Both the position numbers and the translations under genes were made by a program. The notes beneath the pieces were generated by a model that worked only from the letters and a program-made list of their open reading frames with translations, was not told the DNA's origin and ran no database searches. Below are positions 1 to 11,175 of a stretch of 64,000 bases of DNA, in pieces. The stretch is from Oscillospiraceae bacterium. GTDB lineage: Bacteria; Bacillota; Clostridia; Oscillospirales; Ruminococcaceae. Every line of letters starts with the position of its first letter. The stretch's first letter is position 1. The stretch covers positions 62,001-126,000 of the forward strand of contig WRLY01000004.1 in the NCBI GenBank assembly GCA_009776305.1, given 5' to 3'.

Positions 1-850
<850 letters not shown>

Positions 851-876
851 TCAATAACAGGCAGTAAACTGCTGAA

Positions 877-1143
877 TTATTTTTTTATCCCCTTACGGCT
901 CTCCTTGCGGTTGCCTTTTTGGTGGTATCTCTTCTTTTTGGTGTTAAGGGAATCCTTGTATTTTGTGAACATGATGTAATAATTAATCCACGCCACTATT
1001 GTTAAAACCGTCGCTCCCAAAAGCGAAAGCGATGACCAAAGGGGGAATCCCTCGAAAAAAGCCACCGCCAAAAATACGAGTAACCCCGCAGTTAAAAGTC
1101 CGGCTACAACAACAGAAATGATTGTTTTTGTTTTCAACGTCAT
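877..1143 (-). CDS. small membrane protein of unknown function
   Basis: 88-aa ORF with two hydrophobic segments and a basic tail, between rpmA and obgE. Confidence 0.6.
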   Translation of the reverse strand: MTLKTKTIISVVVAGLLTAGLLVFLAVAFFEGFPLWSSLSLLGATVLTIVAWINYYIMFTKYKDSLNTKKKRYHQKGNRKESRKGIKK

Positions 1144-1225
1144 TTGATTTTCCTCCGCATAAAAAACAAGGCGGCAAAATTATGCGTCTTAACGCTTAAT
1201 TCCGCCCCCTCTTTTACTTATTAAG

Positions 1226-1486
1226 TTATTCCGAAACCGCATAAACACTGACTTGCTTGCGGTCTTTTCCGAGGCGTTCAAACTTTACGTTACCGCTAAT
1301 CAGCGCAAAGAGAGTGTCATCCTTGCCGCGGCTTACGTTGTTGCCGGGGTGAATTTTTGTTCCGCGCTGGCGCACCAAAATATTTCCCGCAGGTACGTAC
1401 TGTCCGTCCGCACGCTTAACCCCAAGCCGTTTGGACTCACTATCCCGTCCGTTCTTGGTTGAACCTACTCCTTTTTTCTGAGCCAT
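1226..1486 (-). CDS. rpmA: 50S ribosomal protein L27
   Basis: [51 protein letters not shown]. Confidence 0.97.
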   Translation of the reverse strand: MAQKKGVGSTKNGRDSESKRLGVKRADGQYVPAGNILVRQRGTKIHPGNNVSRGKDDTLFALISGNVKFERLGKDRKQVSVYAVSE

Positions 1487-1554
1487 ACTAATATCATTCC
1501 CTTCTTTATAAAAAGTCTGTTCGCGTTATTAACCACTATGAACATTTTCGGCTT

Positions 1555-1860
1555 TTACGCCGTGATTTTTTCGATTTTAACCTTAGTGTAAGGCTGACGA
1601 TGACCTATTTTGCGTTTATACCCTTTTTGGGGCTTATAGGTGAATACTGTGATTTTCTTGGCTTTTCCTTCTTTAATTACAACGGCTTTCACGTTTGCGC
1701 CCTCGACATAAGGCGTTCCCACGATTATTTCGTCGTCCTTGCCGACTAAAACCACCTTTTCAAAATCAACATCACCCTCAACGCCCAACTTTTCAATGTA
1801 AAGCTCGTCGCCCTCTTTTACGCGGTACTGCTTACCGCCTGTTTCGATAACTGCGTACAT
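1555..1860 (-). CDS. rplU: 50S ribosomal protein L21
   Basis: [25 protein letters not shown]...[19 protein letters not shown]; start trimmed to the internal Met. Confidence 0.96.
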   Translation of the reverse strand: MYAVIETGGKQYRVKEGDELYIEKLGVEGDVDFEKVVLVGKDDEIIVGTPYVEGANVKAVVIKEGKAKKITVFTYKPQKGYKRKIGHRQPYTKVKIEKITA

Positions 1861-1993
1861 AAAATCATTCCTTGTTTTTAAATCTCGCTGTGATAAGGTG
1901 AGCAACAGCTTCTTTAATTCTCGGGAAAAATCCGAGCCAAAAACCTTTCACACGCGGCTTAAATATTTTACCATAAAATTTTAGGTTTGTCAA
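1861..1993 (-). promoter_or_regulatory. rplU promoter and structured leader (L21-leader-like)
   Basis: Minus strand TTGACA (1988-1993), 17-nt spacer, TAAAAT (1965-1970), then ~100 nt with CTCGG/CCGAG and GCTGT/ACAGC stems before rplU. Confidence 0.55.
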
Positions 1994-2009
1994 CTGTTTT
2001 ATTGTTAGT

Positions 2010-2219
2010 TTAGGATTTGTTTCTGAAAAACGTGCAATAAATCCAAATTTGAAACCCTGCCGCCAAGAGAATCAGCGCGATTATGACAATTGTCGCTATA
2101 CTCCAAAGATATTTTGTCGAAAAATATACTGAAAGTATAAGTGCCGCCGCTCCCAAAACAACAATATTATTTAAAAGTGCGCGGGAGCTTTTACCGTTCC
2201 TTTTAATATTACGTTTCAT
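2010..2219 (-). CDS. small membrane protein of unknown function
   Basis: 69-aa ORF, two TM segments, overlaps the folD start by 4 nt. Confidence 0.5.
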   Translation of the reverse strand: MKRNIKRNGKSSRALLNNIVVLGAAALILSVYFSTKYLWSIATIVIIALILLAAGFQIWIYCTFFRNKS

Positions 2220-3055
2220 GAATCCTGCAATTTCTTTGCCGTCAGAGTGTTTTTCATGAGCATCGCCCTTGTCATAGGTCCTACGCCTCCCGGCACCGGC
2301 GTAATATAATCCGCGAGCGGCTCCGCTTCGGCGAAATTAACGTCGCCGCAAAGCTTATGATTCACATCGCGGTTAATCCCCACGTCTATAACCACCGCGC
2401 CTTTTTTCACAAAATCGCCTGTTATGAAATTAGGCTTGCCGATTGCCGCCACTAAAATATCAGCCCGCCGGCAGATTTCGGCTAAATCGGCTGTTCGGCT
2501 GTGGCAGATTGTCACCGTGCCGTGCTCATGCAAAAGGAGCATTGCCATAGGTTTTCCGACAATATTGCTCCGCCCGACCACCACGCAGTTTTTACCCGCA
2601 ACTGAAATACCCTCTCGCCTCAGTATTTCCATAACACCCGCCGGCGTGCATGACGGCAACCTGTAATCCCCGATTGTAATACGTCCCACGTTGTCGGCGC
2701 GGAAAGCGTCCACGTCCTTTAACGGGTTAATGCGCTCATTGGCGGCAGTTAAATCAATTTGCCCCGGCAGGGGTTGCTGTATAAGTATGCCGTTAATCTT
2801 AGAATCGGCGTTAAGCCTGTCAATCAGAGAGAGCAGCTCTTCTGTACTTGTATCTTCGGGCAGAACATGCTCATAAGACATAACGCCGCACTCTTCACAG
2901 TCTTTTTTCTTATGTTTAACATAAATTTGGCTGGCGGGGTCTTGCCCGACTAAAACTACGGCTAATCCCACCTGTAAATGATTTTGCCCGATTTCGGCTT
3001 TTATTTCATTTTTAATGGTCGTGCTTAACGCGTTGCCGTCAAGAATTTTTGCCAT
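2216..3055 (-). CDS. folD: bifunctional methylenetetrahydrofolate dehydrogenase/cyclohydrolase
   Basis: VGLAVVLVGQDPASQIYVKHKKKDCEECGV, GILIQQPLPGQID, VVVGRSNIVGKPMAMLLL, ITPVPGGVGPMTRAML. Confidence 0.97.
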   Translation of the reverse strand: MAKILDGNALSTTIKNEIKAEIGQNHLQVGLAVVLVGQDPASQIYVKHKKKDCEECGVMSYEHVLPEDTSTEELLSLIDRLNADSKINGILIQQPLPGQIDLTAANERINPLKDVDAFRADNVGRITIGDYRLPSCTPAGVMEILRREGISVAGKNCVVVGRSNIVGKPMAMLLLHEHGTVTICHSRTADLAEICRRADILVAAIGKPNFITGDFVKKGAVVIDVGINRDVNHKLCGDVNFAEAEPLADYITPVPGGVGPMTRAMLMKNTLTAKKLQDS

Positions 3056-3128
3056 TATTTCCCGAACCTCCTTTCAAGATATATACGAATCATTAAAATA
3101 CGTTTTCTGATTATCTGCAACTCCATTT

Positions 3129-3374
3129 TCAAACTTTTGTCTCCTTTATTATTTTTCTCAAAAAGAGAATAAATATTACGGTCGTCAGCGCGAAAGCAAG
3201 TACTACTTCAAAAATATCGCCCGCGAAAAACCTTTTTGAATAATATCCGATTTGATTTGCGATTACCCTCATTCCGCTCCAGTTGGCTACAGGGGCGGGA
3301 ATCTTGGAGTAAATAACCGAAATAGCACCTAAGAAAAGCCCGACAATCAGCGGTAGCACTATGACTTTTTTCAT
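3129..3374 (-). CDS. small membrane protein of unknown function
   Basis: 81-aa ORF with two TM segments, overlaps the lgt stop. Confidence 0.5.
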   Translation of the reverse strand: MKKVIVLPLIVGLFLGAISVIYSKIPAPVANWSGMRVIANQIGYYSKRFFAGDIFEVVLAFALTTVIFILFLRKIIKETKV

Positions 3375-4378
3375 ATTTCAGCATCCCTTTCATTGTCATC
3401 AGCTAAAATACTCGGTGCTGTTTCTTCCTGTTTGCGGAGCGCCTTCTTTGCCTCTGCCTTTTCTTTTTGAAGAATTATATTTTCCTCATGCGCAGCTATA
3501 AGCTTTGCGCTTTCCTCGGTATTGCAATACATTTTATAATCGGGGTTATTCGCCGTCCGCCGCTTGCAATAAATAAACCCTGCGATTGAAATAATTGCGG
3601 TGATGATTGCCAAAAGCTGTGAAACCTTAAAATATCCGAGCATTAAGCTGTCGGCGCGGAGCTGTTCGTTAAACGCCCGTCCTGTTCCGTACCACGCCGC
3701 GAAAAGCAAAAAGATTTCCCCGTCAAATGTACGCAGTTTCTTTGAATAAAAGTGCAAAAGCACGAACCCTAAAAGACACCATAAGCTTTCATACAGGAAA
3801 CAAGGGTGAACCAACGCCCCTTCGCCCACGTCGCGGGCTATTCTGCTACCCGTCATGCCCCAAGGGAGATTGTCTGTTTTTATAACTGCGCCGTAAGCCT
3901 CCTGGTTGAAGAAGTTTCCCCAACGCCCTATGCCGATTCCCATAAGAAAGCCAAGCCCCGCCAAATCAAGCACCGGCGTGAGTTTGATTTTCCTTAGTTT
4001 CATGAAAACAAGTCCGAAAACCACCGCGCCTATTACCCCGCCGTAAATGGCAAGTCCGCCGTCGCGTATGCCTGTTATGGCGGTTACGGGGGTGAACTTT
4101 ACCTCGTTTTCGGGGTTAAGGTTGTAAAAAATCACGTAATAAAGCCGCGCACCGATAAATCCGCCTATTATTCCCGCCGCCGCCGCGTCGAAAACCCTGT
4201 CGGTAATCATGCCGAACTGCCTTGCCCGCGTCATGGCGTACAAAACGCCTAAAATAATCGCCGCCGTGACAATAATGCCGTACCAGTAAATATTAAAGCC
4301 GAAAACGCTTATTGTCCGCTCTATGTTGAAGTTTAAGCCCAAGTTGGGGAATTCAATGTAATTATTGATAGGATTCAC
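3371..4378 (-). CDS. lgt: prolipoprotein diacylglyceryl transferase
   Basis: IYWYGIIVTAAIILG, GGLAIYGGVIGAVVFG, GRWGNFFNQEAYGAV, multi-TM. Confidence 0.95.
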   Translation of the reverse strand: MNPINNYIEFPNLGLNFNIERTISVFGFNIYWYGIIVTAAIILGVLYAMTRARQFGMITDRVFDAAAAGIIGGFIGARLYYVIFYNLNPENEVKFTPVTAITGIRDGGLAIYGGVIGAVVFGLVFMKLRKIKLTPVLDLAGLGFLMGIGIGRWGNFFNQEAYGAVIKTDNLPWGMTGSRIARDVGEGALVHPCFLYESLWCLLGFVLLHFYSKKLRTFDGEIFLLFAAWYGTGRAFNEQLRADSLMLGYFKVSQLLAIITAIISIAGFIYCKRRTANNPDYKMYCNTEESAKLIAAHEENIILQKEKAEAKKALRKQEETAPSILADDNERDAEI

Positions 4379-4417
4379 GCCTTTCTTTTGTTTTATTTAC
4401 AGCCCCGCTTAAATAGA

Positions 4418-5728
4418 TTAATAGACAGGGTTGCTTGAAATTATAACAGAGTTGCCGTCCTTGTCAATCAAGTGCCTTTTACCTATAGCGCCATCGCCGT
4501 AGTCTGCCACCGTGCTTATTAATATATTGCCGTTATACACGTATACGTCGTTCGCGAATTCCTGCATATCCTCTCCGAATTCTCTGACAAGTTCGACTTC
4601 ACCGCTGTCTGCATTTATTTTGAAAACGCTGTGCTCGCCGTATTCTTCGCTTATAAAAGGCGCGACAAAATAAATGTAACCGTCTGACCAAGAGGGCGCG
4701 CCGCCGCTGACGTCAGTATCGGGTCTCCATATCGCCGACGATACAACCTGCCACCCGCTTTCATAATATGTTATTAAGACCTTCTGCTCCTTTGAGGTTA
4801 AATTAATCCTTATAATTTCAAAGGTATAGCTTGCTCTGTCGTACATCAAAACGTAAAAAATAACATCGCCGTTTTCAACCTCTATATTCACGGGAATAAT
4901 TCCCGCGTTGGTTATCTGAAAAAGTTCAGGCTCGTATTTCCACTCAGTTCGTATGTCGTTTCCGTCTAAGTCCGTCGATATTATGGTTTGGACACCTCTG
5001 CTCGGCATACGGTTTTCAACAGGCTCGTGGTTTTCGTACACTATTGCATATATTCTGCCGCCGAAAATCACAGGAGCTTTTATTGTCAGTAAACAACCGC
5101 TGTCGTTTTGAACCTGATTTGAGTAATGGTCGGTGGTATTTAAACGGGTCGCAGTTTTTTCGGCCAGCGAAAATTTATACAAAACCTCCTGCGTTAATAA
5201 GCCGCCGTTAAACTCGCTGACCCTCTGCTCATTGAAAGACAGAAACAGGTTGTCCTCATAGATTACGGCGCAACTGAAAACCGGGCGCATTTGAACGGGC
5301 GTGCCTATTGTTTCAAACAAGAATATTTCATTTTGGTTTGAGCCGTCAAAATTAAGCGAGTGAACAGAAATGCCTTTTCTGTCTTCTTCTATTTTTACGC
5401 CGATTAGCATATCTTCATAAACGCCTATAATCTTACAGGCGTAGCTGTTCAGCGTTGTTCCTGAAGAGTCGATACGAAACGAGCCGTCAATTACAAAAGT
5501 TCCGTCCGGCAGCTCCGTCATCGGATTACTTTTAAGCATTGCCGGAATCGTACAGCTAAGTTCTTTTTCTCCCAAAGCTAAAGATTCCAAGCTTGGAATT
5601 TCTTTCTGTTGCGGCGTAATACGCCCGTCCGGGTTCTCCGCCGAATTTATCGGAAATGAACAAGAGGCTAACAGTAAAACAGCTGTAATTATTAATAATG
5701 CGACGGATTGAGGCTTAATTTTTTTCAT
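4418..5728 (-). CDS. lipoprotein, possible beta-propeller/DUF5050-like
   Basis: MKKIKPQSVALLIITAVLLLASCS lipobox followed by beta-rich repeats; start trimmed to the internal Met. Confidence 0.6.
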   Translation of the reverse strand: MKKIKPQSVALLIITAVLLLASCSFPINSAENPDGRITPQQKEIPSLESLALGEKELSCTIPAMLKSNPMTELPDGTFVIDGSFRIDSSGTTLNSYACKIIGVYEDMLIGVKIEEDRKGISVHSLNFDGSNQNEIFLFETIGTPVQMRPVFSCAVIYEDNLFLSFNEQRVSEFNGGLLTQEVLYKFSLAEKTATRLNTTDHYSNQVQNDSGCLLTIKAPVIFGGRIYAIVYENHEPVENRMPSRGVQTIISTDLDGNDIRTEWKYEPELFQITNAGIIPVNIEVENGDVIFYVLMYDRASYTFEIIRINLTSKEQKVLITYYESGWQVVSSAIWRPDTDVSGGAPSWSDGYIYFVAPFISEEYGEHSVFKINADSGEVELVREFGEDMQEFANDVYVYNGNILISTVADYGDGAIGKRHLIDKDGNSVIISSNPVY

Positions 5729-5750
5729 TTCGTTCTCCTTAATAATAAAG

Positions 5751-7028
5751 CTATTCCTCCATAGGTTCAACAATCGAAATACAGGCATTTTCCTCGTCTA
5801 ATTCCGCAAGCAATTTCATCGCGTCCTTGTATGTCAAATTTGCCGTTATTTCAAACATATCGAACATATTATTACCTTGGAAATACGCGTCCATCATAAA
5901 CGTTGCCGTTGAGCTTACCGAGCCTAAAACGGCTACAAATTCGCCGTAGGTCATTTTACGGACGTTCTCGAATTCTTTTTCGGGCAGACCGTTTTCTTTG
6001 GCGTTTTTAAGCGCTTTTTTTATTTCCGCTAAAACCCTGCGCGGGTCTTTAGACTCGCCCGATGCGCTCAGGGCGAAAAATCCTCGCCCGTTCAGCGCAC
6101 TGACAGCAAAGTCGTTGTTTATTATGCCGTCGTTCAACGCCTTTTCGTAAAATGCTGAGGTTTTGCCAAGCACGGTTTCGAGAATAATATTATAGATAAT
6201 ATACTTTTCAGTATTCTCCCTGCCCGAAAAGGCGGGAAATTTAAAAAATATATTGAATAGAGGCATAGAGCAGGTTAATTTTTGAACTGTTTCGTGGGTT
6301 TTTACCTCTGCCGGCTCTTCGGGGAAGACCGCTTCCAATCCTAAATCCGCCGTAGGTTTTAAAAGTCTGTCGCAGATTTCAAGGGTTTTTTCGACATCAA
6401 AATTCCCCGCGATTGACAAAACCATATTATTTAGATTATAAAAGGTCTTATAACAGCGGTAAAGCAAATCTTTGTCAATTTTGGCTATTGATTCGGCGGT
6501 TCCTGCTATGTCGATTCGGACGGGATTATTATGATAAAGCGCCTGCAAGCCGTTCATGAAAACCCTCCAGTCGGGGTCGTCCTTGTACATTTTTATTTCC
6601 TGGGCGATTATGCCCTGCTCTTTTTCAACGCTCTCGTCTGTGAAATAAGGCTCTTGTACAAAATTTAAAAGGATTTCAAGGTTCTCCTCAAATTTTTGTG
6701 AGCAGGAAAATAAATAGGCGGTTTTGTCAAAGCTGGTATAAGCGTTGGCGTTTGCGCCGGTTCTTGCGTAAAGCTGAAAAGCGTCACATTCATCATTCTC
6801 GAAAAGCTTATGCTCCAGATAATGGGCGATGCCCTCGGGAACGGTCACAAAGTCCCCGTCCTCATTTGTCTTAAACGTAGTGTCTACAGAGCCGTATTTA
6901 GCCGCGAAAAGGGCATAAGCGCTCGCAAAGCCTTTCATGGGATAAAGGCAGATTGTAAGTCCGCTCGGGTGTTTTATAATCTTGTATTCTTCGCGGACGC
7001 GCTTATTTTTAACAATATTCTTTTCCAT
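5751..7028 (-). CDS. M16 family metallopeptidase (active-type, YmfH-like)
   Basis: Zinc motif HxxEH present as AHYLEHKLFE. Confidence 0.85.
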   Translation of the reverse strand: MEKNIVKNKRVREEYKIIKHPSGLTICLYPMKGFASAYALFAAKYGSVDTTFKTNEDGDFVTVPEGIAHYLEHKLFENDECDAFQLYARTGANANAYTSFDKTAYLFSCSQKFEENLEILLNFVQEPYFTDESVEKEQGIIAQEIKMYKDDPDWRVFMNGLQALYHNNPVRIDIAGTAESIAKIDKDLLYRCYKTFYNLNNMVLSIAGNFDVEKTLEICDRLLKPTADLGLEAVFPEEPAEVKTHETVQKLTCSMPLFNIFFKFPAFSGRENTEKYIIYNIILETVLGKTSAFYEKALNDGIINNDFAVSALNGRGFFALSASGESKDPRRVLAEIKKALKNAKENGLPEKEFENVRKMTYGEFVAVLGSVSSTATFMMDAYFQGNNMFDMFEITANLTYKDAMKLLAELDEENACISIVEPMEE

Positions 7029-8327
7029 TTATTTTTCATTCTCCTCAATTCCGGATAATACATAAAAAGTGTCAAAAATCATTGAACCGGCGACACTCAT
7101 TACATCATCGCGCTTGATGTTCTCAAAGTCTTTAAGATATTCTTCAGGCGATTTTATTTCCTTAGTGTAAATCCGCGTAAAATACCACCATGTCAGCGAA
7201 TTTAAACTGTCATTCACGGTTTTGACGTTATTTTGCTCATAAAGCAGGGCGTATTTCAAGTCGTCGTCCGTGAAATCGCCTTTTTTGACATTTTCAAGTT
7301 GCAATAATATTTCGGCTTTGGCTTTTTCAATATTTTCTTCCTCCACGCCGCAGCTTACAAGTATTGCGCCTTTGTATTTATTCACCCGCGACCAGCAGAA
7401 ATAGCAAAGTGAAAGCTTTTCCCGTACATTCAAAAACAGCTTGGACGAAATTGTACCGCCGTAAAGATTACTCATTAAAGTCAGGGCGGCTTTTTCACTA
7501 TTACCCGACAAGGCGGTTTTAAAACCTAAAACCATATTACTTTGATTTAAAGGCAGACGCTCGGTTTTTTCGGCTGTTTTTGATTTGGCTTTACTGTACG
7601 CCGATTGGCAGATTGCTATGTTTTTTCTTTCGGACGCAAGCTTTGAAAATTCAGTTTCAGCTATTTTTAAAGCGCTGCGAAAATCATTACACCCTACCGA
7701 AACTGTTTCTATAACTGCGCTTTTTAAAAGCTCTTTATAAGCCGCGAAAAGGCTTTGCGGGGTTATTTCGCGGGTTTTTTCGACATTTCCGAGTGGATTC
7801 ACTGCGGCGGGTTCATTTTCAAACAGGATTCTCTTAGCCTTATTGGCGGCGTAAAACCGTTTATCGTTAATTTCGGCTTCAATAGCCTCTATTTGATGTT
7901 GTTTTAATATTTCCACGTCGGCGGCGCAAAATCCGCTGTTTTCGCCTTTTTCGATAACAGGGCGAAAAACGCAGTCGAAGATTGCCATAGCGGCTTCTTC
8001 TGTGATTTTTTCACCGTGCAGAGCATAACCGTCGTCCATGAACTTCATCGAAACGGCTAAAAACTGCGTATCCCCAAGACTTTCAACCTCGAAATCGCAC
8101 TTTGCGTTATAAAGCGACGCCAAATAATTGCTGAACTGCGCCGCGCTTGTATAGCGGGCGTTGGTTCTGCACAAGAGCCTGGGCAACAGGGCGTAAAGCG
8201 AGGCTTTTTCCTCATCGAGCGGCACAAAAAAACCGACTGTGATTCTGTTAAATTTATACCGCTTATCGGTAACACTGTTAAAATGTACGCCTGCGGCTAT
8301 TTCTTGGCGTTTTAAATGGTTGTCCAT
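7029..8327 (-). CDS. M16 family peptidase-like protein lacking the zinc motif (YmfF-like)
   Basis: M16 architecture (QSNMVLGFKT..., YGGTISSKLFLNVREKLSLCYFCWS) but no HxxEH; adjacent to the active-type paralogue. Confidence 0.8.
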   Translation of the reverse strand: MDNHLKRQEIAAGVHFNSVTDKRYKFNRITVGFFVPLDEEKASLYALLPRLLCRTNARYTSAAQFSNYLASLYNAKCDFEVESLGDTQFLAVSMKFMDDGYALHGEKITEEAAMAIFDCVFRPVIEKGENSGFCAADVEILKQHQIEAIEAEINDKRFYAANKAKRILFENEPAAVNPLGNVEKTREITPQSLFAAYKELLKSAVIETVSVGCNDFRSALKIAETEFSKLASERKNIAICQSAYSKAKSKTAEKTERLPLNQSNMVLGFKTALSGNSEKAALTLMSNLYGGTISSKLFLNVREKLSLCYFCWSRVNKYKGAILVSCGVEEENIEKAKAEILLQLENVKKGDFTDDDLKYALLYEQNNVKTVNDSLNSLTWWYFTRIYTKEIKSPEEYLKDFENIKRDDVMSVAGSMIFDTFYVLSGIEENEK

Positions 8328-8408
8328 TGTTTTTTATTTCTCCTTTTTGCATAACTTTATATAGTATAACACATATTTGCAGAAATTTCCATAGGGAAAA
8401 GAAAAAAA

Positions 8409-8432
8409 CTCCGGAGAAATATTTCTCCGGAG
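8409..8432 (-). terminator. Rho-independent terminator
   Basis: Perfect palindrome CTCCGGAGAAAT/ATTTCTCCGGAG followed on the minus strand by TTTTTTTC; just 3' of the 8449-8832 ORF. Confidence 0.85.
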
Positions 8433-8448
8433 GGGGGATTTGATTATA

Positions 8449-8832
8449 TTATTCAACTTTCTGAATTTTGTAAGTACCGAGAATCTTTCCGGGGTTGGAT
8501 TCTAAAGTCACACCGTCAAAAGTAATTTCAACCGTATCGCCCTCGGCAAAGTCAAAGAGCGTTATTGGTTCTCCCGGCGCGTCTAACAACTCAACCTCAT
8601 AATCACTGTTTGTTACAGCTACAAAAATTTTACCTAAATAGTTCACATCATCGCGCGCCCAACCTAAACCATTTACGAGTAAACTATATTCGGTAATTTC
8701 AAGTACTTCCGCGGTAAAAACAACTTCCGTAATTTCTTCTTTACAGGCTTTTGCTATCCATAAAACCCCAGAAAAAACAATAAAGCACGATAAGCAAATG
8801 ATAATTGTTTTTTTCATAATAAATATCTTCAC
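8449..8832 (-). CDS. small secreted/anchored protein of unknown function
   Basis: N-terminal hydrophobic segment followed by an OB-like beta-rich region. Confidence 0.5.
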   Translation of the reverse strand: MKIFIMKKTIIICLSCFIVFSGVLWIAKACKEEITEVVFTAEVLEITEYSLLVNGLGWARDDVNYLGKIFVAVTNSDYEVELLDAPGEPITLFDFAEGDTVEITFDGVTLESNPGKILGTYKIQKVE

Positions 8833-8943
8833 TTTCTTTTAAATTTGTTATCTAATTATAAACACTGTTTAAAAGAGTAAAAGGTTACGGTTTTCAACTG
8901 GTTTTTTAATTCTTGCTTTTTTAAAAAATCAGTAAAATTTCAT

Positions 8944-8973
8944 AAAAAAATCCCCCCCTCATGATAAGGGGTG
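8944..8973 (-). terminator. probable Rho-independent terminator
   Basis: Minus strand CCCCT-TATCATG-AGGGG followed by ATTTTTTT. Confidence 0.6.
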
Positions 8974-9182
8974 GAAGGTAAGATAATTCATAATGTGTAG
9001 AACAAAAGAAAGGAGACAACTAAAACAAAAAAACAACTAAATGGAGGTCACTAACGTAACTTTATTATAATATCTTTCTACTTTTTTGTCAATATCTTTT
9101 TGAGCAGATTAGCAAAATTCGTTAAATATCCACAAATAACGAATGGTTATTTTTGTTAAAACGCCTAACTTTTTACTTTATA

Positions 9183-9932
9183 TCAAGTGTCTTGTTCAGA
9201 CATACGCCGAATAATGTCGGTTATTTTGAGGCATTTTTCTCTTGTGAGAGGGGTTTGGGGCTTCAGATTATTAATAAATTTTATAAGTTCGTCTTTATTT
9301 GAAAAAGCGCGGTTGTTTTTACCGAGTTTAATATTCAGCTTTACATTTGGGTTAGAAAAAAACAGAACGTTTTCAACCCACGCCTCGACCCCGTGAGTTC
9401 TGAGCAAGCTTTTTATGATTCCGCGCTGGCGTTTAAGCTGAAAAACGGGGTTAAGCATTTTTTTCTTTGTTTTTTCAGAGAATCTTTTGTGCTGAAACCA
9501 AAAGTCGTGGCTTTCTTCCCCTGTGATTATGCCTGAATGGTTTTTCACCTCAATCAGCAGAATACCGCGCTCGCCTACAATCAGCATATCGGCTTCGGAG
9601 CGGTTATTTTTGTACCGCAAGGGCAGATTTATAAAAACAGAACATTCAAAACTGTCGGTGTTTCGATTTATACCCTTTATGATTTTGAAAAGTTTTTGCT
9701 CGCCCCTGTAGCCCGAAAGAAGAATTCTATAATGCCGCGACAAAAGCAGATAGGCGAAAATTATAAGCGTCAAAAGTGCCGCAAAGACGAAACCCGCCAA
9801 ATAATTTTCGCCGCCTATTTTCCAACGGTAAAAAATCAAAATAAGCACAGGCAGGGCAATGAGGGTTATCCGCGCCGCAGATATGATTATAAACGATTTA
9901 TAATAAGGGTTTTTGTTTTTATAAATACGCAT
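9183..9932 (-). CDS. NERD domain-containing membrane protein
   Basis: Two TM segments then GEQKLFKIIKGIN...EADMLIVGERGILLIEVKNHSGII; start placed at MRIYKNKNPYY. Confidence 0.85.
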   Translation of the reverse strand: MRIYKNKNPYYKSFIIISAARITLIALPVLILIFYRWKIGGENYLAGFVFAALLTLIIFAYLLLSRHYRILLSGYRGEQKLFKIIKGINRNTDSFECSVFINLPLRYKNNRSEADMLIVGERGILLIEVKNHSGIITGEESHDFWFQHKRFSEKTKKKMLNPVFQLKRQRGIIKSLLRTHGVEAWVENVLFFSNPNVKLNIKLGKNNRAFSNKDELIKFINNLKPQTPLTREKCLKITDIIRRMSEQDT

Positions 9933-9942
9933 GGTTACTGCC

Positions 9943-11037
9943 CTATCGGTTAAAACGGAAGAATACAACGTCGCCGTCTTTAATTATGTATTCCTTGCCC
10001 TCGATTCTGACAAGCCCTTTTTCCTTCGCGGCGTTGACGCTCCCGCAAGCGTCAACATCGTCAAACGCCGCAACCTCGGCTTTTATAAAACCTTTTTCAA
10101 AATCGGTATGGATTTTCCCCGCCGCTCCGGGCGCTTTTGTACCCTGTTTAATTGTCCAAGCCCTTACTTCCTGTAGTCCGGCGGTTAAATATGAAATCAG
10201 ACCCAATAAAGAATAGCATTTTTTTATAACACGATTCAAGCCCGATTCGGCAATTCCAAGCTCGTCAAGGAAAAGCTTTCTGTCCTCCTCGTCCATTTCT
10301 GAAATTTCCGCCTCTATTTTGGCGCAGACGGGCAAAACCTCGCAATTTTCGCTTTCGGCGGCTTGTTTTACAAAATTGTAGTGCGGGTTATTTTCGTAAC
10401 CGTTTGAAAATTCATCTTCTTTCAGATTCGCGGCGTATATGACCGGTTTCGCCGAAAGGAGCGGTACATCTTTCAAAATCTCGCGCTCATAGTCGTCAAA
10501 ATCATAAGAACGCGCGGTTTTCCCCTGGCTCATATAGATGATTAATTTTTCTAAAAAATCGGCTTCTTTTTGAAACTCCTTACCGCCTTTAAGCATTTTT
10601 TTAGCCTTTTCAAGTCTGCGCTCTAAAATTTCCAAATCGGAAAAGATTAGCTCTAAATTAATAGTTTCAATATCGCGTTTTGCACTGACTTCACCATCGG
10701 AATGTATAATCATATCGTCCTCAAAACAGCGCACCACATGAATTACAGCGTCAACTTCACGAATATCTCCGAGGAATTTATTCCCCAGTCCCTCGCCCTT
10801 GGACGCGCCTTTTACAAGTCCCGCGATGTCCACAAACTCTAAGTGGGCAGGGGTAAATTTTTCGGGCTTGTAAATTTCCGCCAATCTGTCAAGGCGCGTG
10901 TCCGGAACGCTGACCACACCCACATTCGGTTCGATGGTGCAAAAAGGGTAATTCTCCGATGCCGCTCCGGCGTTTGTAAGAGCGTTGAAAAGCGTACTTT
11001 TGCCCACGTTGGGCAGACCTACCATACCTAATTTCAT
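9943..11037 (-). CDS. ychF: redox-regulated ATPase YchF
   Basis: MKLGMVGLPNVGKSTLFNALTNAGA..NYPFCTIEPNVGVV, TGLQEVRAWTIKQGTKAPGAAGKIHTDFEKGFIKAEV. Confidence 0.97.
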   Translation of the reverse strand: MKLGMVGLPNVGKSTLFNALTNAGAASENYPFCTIEPNVGVVSVPDTRLDRLAEIYKPEKFTPAHLEFVDIAGLVKGASKGEGLGNKFLGDIREVDAVIHVVRCFEDDMIIHSDGEVSAKRDIETINLELIFSDLEILERRLEKAKKMLKGGKEFQKEADFLEKLIIYMSQGKTARSYDFDDYEREILKDVPLLSAKPVIYAANLKEDEFSNGYENNPHYNFVKQAAESENCEVLPVCAKIEAEISEMDEEDRKLFLDELGIAESGLNRVIKKCYSLLGLISYLTAGLQEVRAWTIKQGTKAPGAAGKIHTDFEKGFIKAEVAAFDDVDACGSVNAAKEKGLVRIEGKEYIIKDGDVVFFRFNR

Positions 11038-11175
11038 TTTGCAATTCTCCAATTCTTTGTCATTTTTATCATTTTTTATGTACCGCAAGGGTCAGGGGTA
11101 TGTTTGGCGCAGTGCAGGGCTTTCGTCAGCTCACCTGATAATTTTTTTGATATTTCCGCATAGGCAGATTATAAG

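Noticed and set aside
9001-9060. small ORF ATGGAGGTCACTAACGTAACTTTATTATAA with an upstream GGAG
   Set aside because: Only 9 codons and no comparative support; cannot be distinguished from chance.
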